A stretch of DNA of 8,108 nucleotides from GCA-2733415 sp049614485 (GTDB lineage Bacteria > Bacteroidota > Bacteroidia > Flavobacteriales > Flavobacteriaceae): the NCBI GenBank assembly GCA_049614485.1, contig JBMZDR010000042.1:1-8108 (forward strand), written 5' to 3'. The first letter of the stretch is position 1. The number at the start of each line of letters is the position of its first letter. A program made the position numbers and the translations under genes. The notes beneath the pieces were generated by a model. That model was not told the DNA's origin, searched no databases, and saw nothing but the letters and a program-made list of their open reading frames with translations. Shown piece by piece: positions 5,734 to 8,108 of this stretch.

Positions 5734-6750
5734 TTATTTACTGAAACGATGTAAGGTAAAAGTCATGGCTGATAATAAAAAAAATGCGCCTACTTGGTGT
5801 GCAACACCTAGCCAAACTGGCACATGTAATACTAATGTGCTTACGCCCAATATGAATTGTATGGTTACAAGCACTAATAGGCTATTAACTCCTTTTTGTT
5901 GCCATGTTGTTAATGTTAGTTTTTTAGACTTGATCCAAATTAAACCGATTGACAAAACAACAAGGTAGGCTATAATTCTATGTACAAATTGAACACCGCT
6001 TTTCCCTTCAATAAAGTTTCGGTATAATGGGCTTTGTTCAATATATACAGTTTCATGTATGAATTTACTTTCATTCATTAGCGGCCAATGGTTATGAATA
6101 AACCCAGCATCTAACCCAGCAACAAAAGCACCATAAATTATTTGAATAATTAAAATAACTAAAGCAATTCTAGTCAAGTTTCTTAATTTAGTATTGCTCT
6201 CTTTTTTTTGTGGGAACATCAGATCTAAAGCGACCCAAAACGTATATGCAAATGTTAGAAACGCAGTGGTTAAATGTGCTGATAGCCGATAATGGCTAAC
6301 ATCAGGGTTATCTACTAAACCACTTTTTACCATATACCAGCCTAAGAACCCTTGAAAGCCTCCCATTATCAACAGTATAATTGATTTTTTAATAGTTGAA
6401 TTTGTGAGCTGTTTTCTGATTAAAAAGTAGAGAAACGGTATGAAAAATACCAAGCCTATAAACCTTCCTATAACTCTATGAAGCCATTCCCAGAAGTAAA
6501 TGTCTTTAAAATCTTGTAGAGAAAAATGGTTGTTAAGCTTTTGGTATTCAGGATATTGTTGGTACAATTCAAAGGCCTCCTGCCACTCTGTTTCACCAAT
6601 AGGTGGTATGGTACCGCTTATTAATTTGTAATTAGATATTGATAACCCTGAATGAGTTAAGCGTGTAATACCACCTACTACTACCATAATAAAGATGAGT
6701 ACACAGCCTGTTAACAACCAGTAAATTACGTTTTTATTATCTTTTTTCAT
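5734..6750 (-). CDS. ctaA: Heme A synthase, COX15/CtaA family
   Basis: The 338-residue inner-membrane protein has about eight predicted membrane segments and converts heme O to heme A, the cofactor of aa3-type cytochrome oxidases. Family motifs run throughout: VVGGITRLTHSGLSIS (24-39), the PEYQKLN segment (67-73), FWEWLHRVIGR (86-96), GFLGWYMVKSGL (134-145), VSHYRLSAHL (151-160), GAFVAGLDAGFIHNHWPLM (207-225), VQFVHR (253-258) and VPVWLGVAHQ (310-319). The four heme-ligand histidines are H91, H159, H257 and H318, and E88 lies three residues before H91 as in the catalytic ExxH pair. It has the longer first periplasmic loop and lacks the extracytoplasmic cysteine pairs of Bacillus CtaA, so it is of the COX15 (mitochondrial/alphaproteobacterial) type. 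The gene starts 10 bases after the cca stop, which implies coupling to it. Heme O synthase and oxidase genes are not in the window. Confidence 0.95.
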   Translation of the reverse strand: MKKDNKNVIYWLLTGCVLIFIMVVVGGITRLTHSGLSISNYKLISGTIPPIGETEWQEAFELYQQYPEYQKLNNHFSLQDFKDIYFWEWLHRVIGRFIGLVFFIPFLYFLIRKQLTNSTIKKSIILLIMGGFQGFLGWYMVKSGLVDNPDVSHYRLSAHLTTAFLTFAYTFWVALDLMFPQKKESNTKLRNLTRIALVILIIQIIYGAFVAGLDAGFIHNHWPLMNESKFIHETVYIEQSPLYRNFIEGKSGVQFVHRIIAYLVVLSIGLIWIKSKKLTLTTWQQKGVNSLLVLVTIQFILGVSTLVLHVPVWLGVAHQVGAFFLLSAMTFTLHRFSK

Positions 6751-6760
6751 GAGTACTGTA

Positions 6761-8108
6761 TTAACTCAGTTTTTTATTTAAAGTTAGCCCTAAAGCTAAT
6801 CCTTTTTTGATCATCAATTGATAGGCATCATCATGATTATTTGTGATTTCACCTTCCAAAATGGCTTCTTTTATAAGTTCTTTTAAAGTTCCAATCTCTC
6901 TACAGGGTTTTAAATTAAAGGCTTCCATAATTTCTTCTCCTGTAACTGGTGGTTGGAAGTTTCTGATTTTATCACGTTCTTCAACTTCAACTATTTTATC
7001 ACGTACAATTTTAAAATTGTGATGGTATTTTTTAAACTTTTTAGGGTTTTTAGTTGTGATATCGGCTTCACAAAGCGTCATTAAATCTTCAATATGATTG
7101 CCCGCATCAAACACCAAACGTCTAACAGCAGAGTCTGTAGTAGTCGTATCAGCAATGACTATAGGTCTAGAACTCATGCGTACCATTTTCTGAACAAATT
7201 TCATTTTGTCGTTTAATGGCATTTTTAGTCTTTTAAAAAGTTTGTATACCATTTTAGAACCTACAAATTCATGCCCATGAAATGTCCATCCAACTTTTTT
7301 ACTAAACTTTTTGGTTGGTGCTTTTCCAATATCATGCAATAAAGCAGCCCAGCGCAACCAAAGGTTATCTGTAGTTTTGGCAATGTTATCTACAACTTCA
7401 AGTGTATGGTAAAAATTATCTTTATGTAATTGGCCTTCAATTTCATCAACACCTTTTAAAGCTACTAATTCAGGTAATAAATACGGGAGTAATCCAGTTT
7501 CGTCTAATAGTAAAAACCCAATAGAAGGTTTTGGACTAGACATTATTTTATTTAACTCATCAACAATACGTTCTTTAGTAATAATATTGATACGTTCCTT
7601 ATTCTTTGTAATGGCTTTTAAAGATTCGTATTCAATTCTGAAGTTTAATTGGGTGGCAAAGCGTATAGCACGCATCATACGCAATGGGTCATCAGAATAA
7701 GTAATGTCTGGATTTAAGGGGGTTTTTAAAAGCTGTTCTTTTAAATGCATACACCCATTAAAGGGGTCTAGTAAAAGGCCATAGTTTTTTTCCGACAAAC
7801 TAATGGCTAAGGCATTTATAGTAAAATCTCTGCGATTTTGGTCGTCTTCAAGTGTGCCATCTTCAACAACAGGATTTCTACTTTCTTTAGCATAGGATTC
7901 TTTACGGGCACCAACAAATTCAATTTCAATGTCATCAGTTCGTAACATGGCAGTACCGTAGGTGTTGAATACTTGAACCTTAGGAGAATTAGGTAAAAGA
8001 GATGCTACTTTTTGAGCTAACTCAATACCACTACCAATTGCAACAACATCAATATCTTTACAAGGTCTTTCTAAAATAATATCTCTAACAAAACCACCAA
8101 TTACGTAA
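6761..8108 (-). CDS. cca: CCA tRNA nucleotidyltransferase with HD domain (5' end missing)
   Basis: The frame stays open to base 8108, giving 448 visible residues. Probably only 20-30 N-terminal residues are missing. The ATG at 7948 is internal, because conserved sequence continues upstream of it. Counting from the first complete codon (8107-8105), the class II nucleotidyltransferase core shows GGFVRD (4-9) and the metal-binding pair KDIDVV (D18, D20). It continues with RRDFTINAL (92-100) and DDPLRMMRAIRFA (139-151), the segment holding the Asp/Arg protein template that selects C and A. An HD domain follows, with H234, the HD pair at 258-259 (LLHDIGK) and FHGHE (276-280). The enzyme adds or repairs the CCA end of tRNAs in the cytoplasm, and HD-bearing members may also have phosphohydrolase activity. 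Because the DNA starts mid-gene, the promoter is not visible. A poly(A) polymerase, a close relative, cannot be wholly excluded, but a tRNA role is far more likely in this phylum. Confidence 0.93.
   Translation of the reverse strand, partial: YVIGGFVRDIILERPCKDIDVVAIGSGIELAQKVASLLPNSPKVQVFNTYGTAMLRTDDIEIEFVGARKESYAKESRNPVVEDGTLEDDQNRRDFTINALAISLSEKNYGLLLDPFNGCMHLKEQLLKTPLNPDITYSDDPLRMMRAIRFATQLNFRIEYESLKAITKNKERINIITKERIVDELNKIMSSPKPSIGFLLLDETGLLPYLLPELVALKGVDEIEGQLHKDNFYHTLEVVDNIAKTTDNLWLRWAALLHDIGKAPTKKFSKKVGWTFHGHEFVGSKMVYKLFKRLKMPLNDKMKFVQKMVRMSSRPIVIADTTTTDSAVRRLVFDAGNHIEDLMTLCEADITTKNPKKFKKYHHNFKIVRDKIVEVEERDKIRNFQPPVTGEEIMEAFNLKPCREIGTLKELIKEAILEGEITNNHDDAYQLMIKKGLALGLTLNKKLS

Noticed and set aside
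5765..5968. A plus-strand ORF of 67 codons inside the heme A synthase gene
   Set aside because: It is antisense to a conserved gene over its most conserved C-terminal region and has no signals of its own.

Overview
The window looks like chromosomal DNA from a member of the Flavobacteriaceae (Bacteroidota). The evidence is its AT-rich composition, a large secreted surface protein with a choice-of-anchor L domain and TIWVR-type repeats, a COX15-type heme A synthase, and promoter-like sequences of the Bacteroidota TTTG / TAnnTTTG kind. All protein-coding genes are on the minus strand, so transcription runs from high to low coordinates. Only one candidate RNA gene lies on the plus strand.

Reading with transcription, the window opens inside cca, the CCA-adding tRNA nucleotidyltransferase, whose start lies beyond base 8108. 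Ten bases later comes the heme A synthase gene (ctaA/COX15). A small pRiA4b ORF-3-like protein and a nucleoid-associated (NA37/NdpA-type) protein follow, with gaps of 42 and 56 bases. I see no terminator between these four, so they may form one transcription unit. It ends at a strong hairpin (4013-4065) that overlaps the last stop codon. The grouping is of housekeeping type (tRNA end maturation, respiratory cofactor synthesis, nucleoid) and gives no obvious single pathway.

The 454-base gap at 3604-4057 holds the most interesting signal. It has a near-ideal plus-strand promoter (3696-3726), a region of about 125 bases that can fold into a long imperfect rod with a large central bubble, and an intrinsic terminator (3818-3856). 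No convincing ORF overlaps it. I read this as a small RNA gene. Its shape resembles 6S RNA, but the family assignment is only a hypothesis. A weaker minus-strand promoter overlaps it and could drive the ABC operon.

Below the gap sits a two-gene ABC transporter operon: an ATPase of the BcrA/lantibiotic-immunity subfamily and an ABC-2-type permease. A 111-base spacer follows, then the N-terminal 586 residues of a large secreted protein that runs off base 1. That protein has a signal peptide, a choice-of-anchor L domain, an Ig-like domain and tandem repeats of about 99 residues.

I found no CRISPR array, insertion sequence, tRNA or rRNA gene, prophage or recognisable defence system. Apart from the candidate RNA, the window looks like ordinary flavobacterial chromosome.
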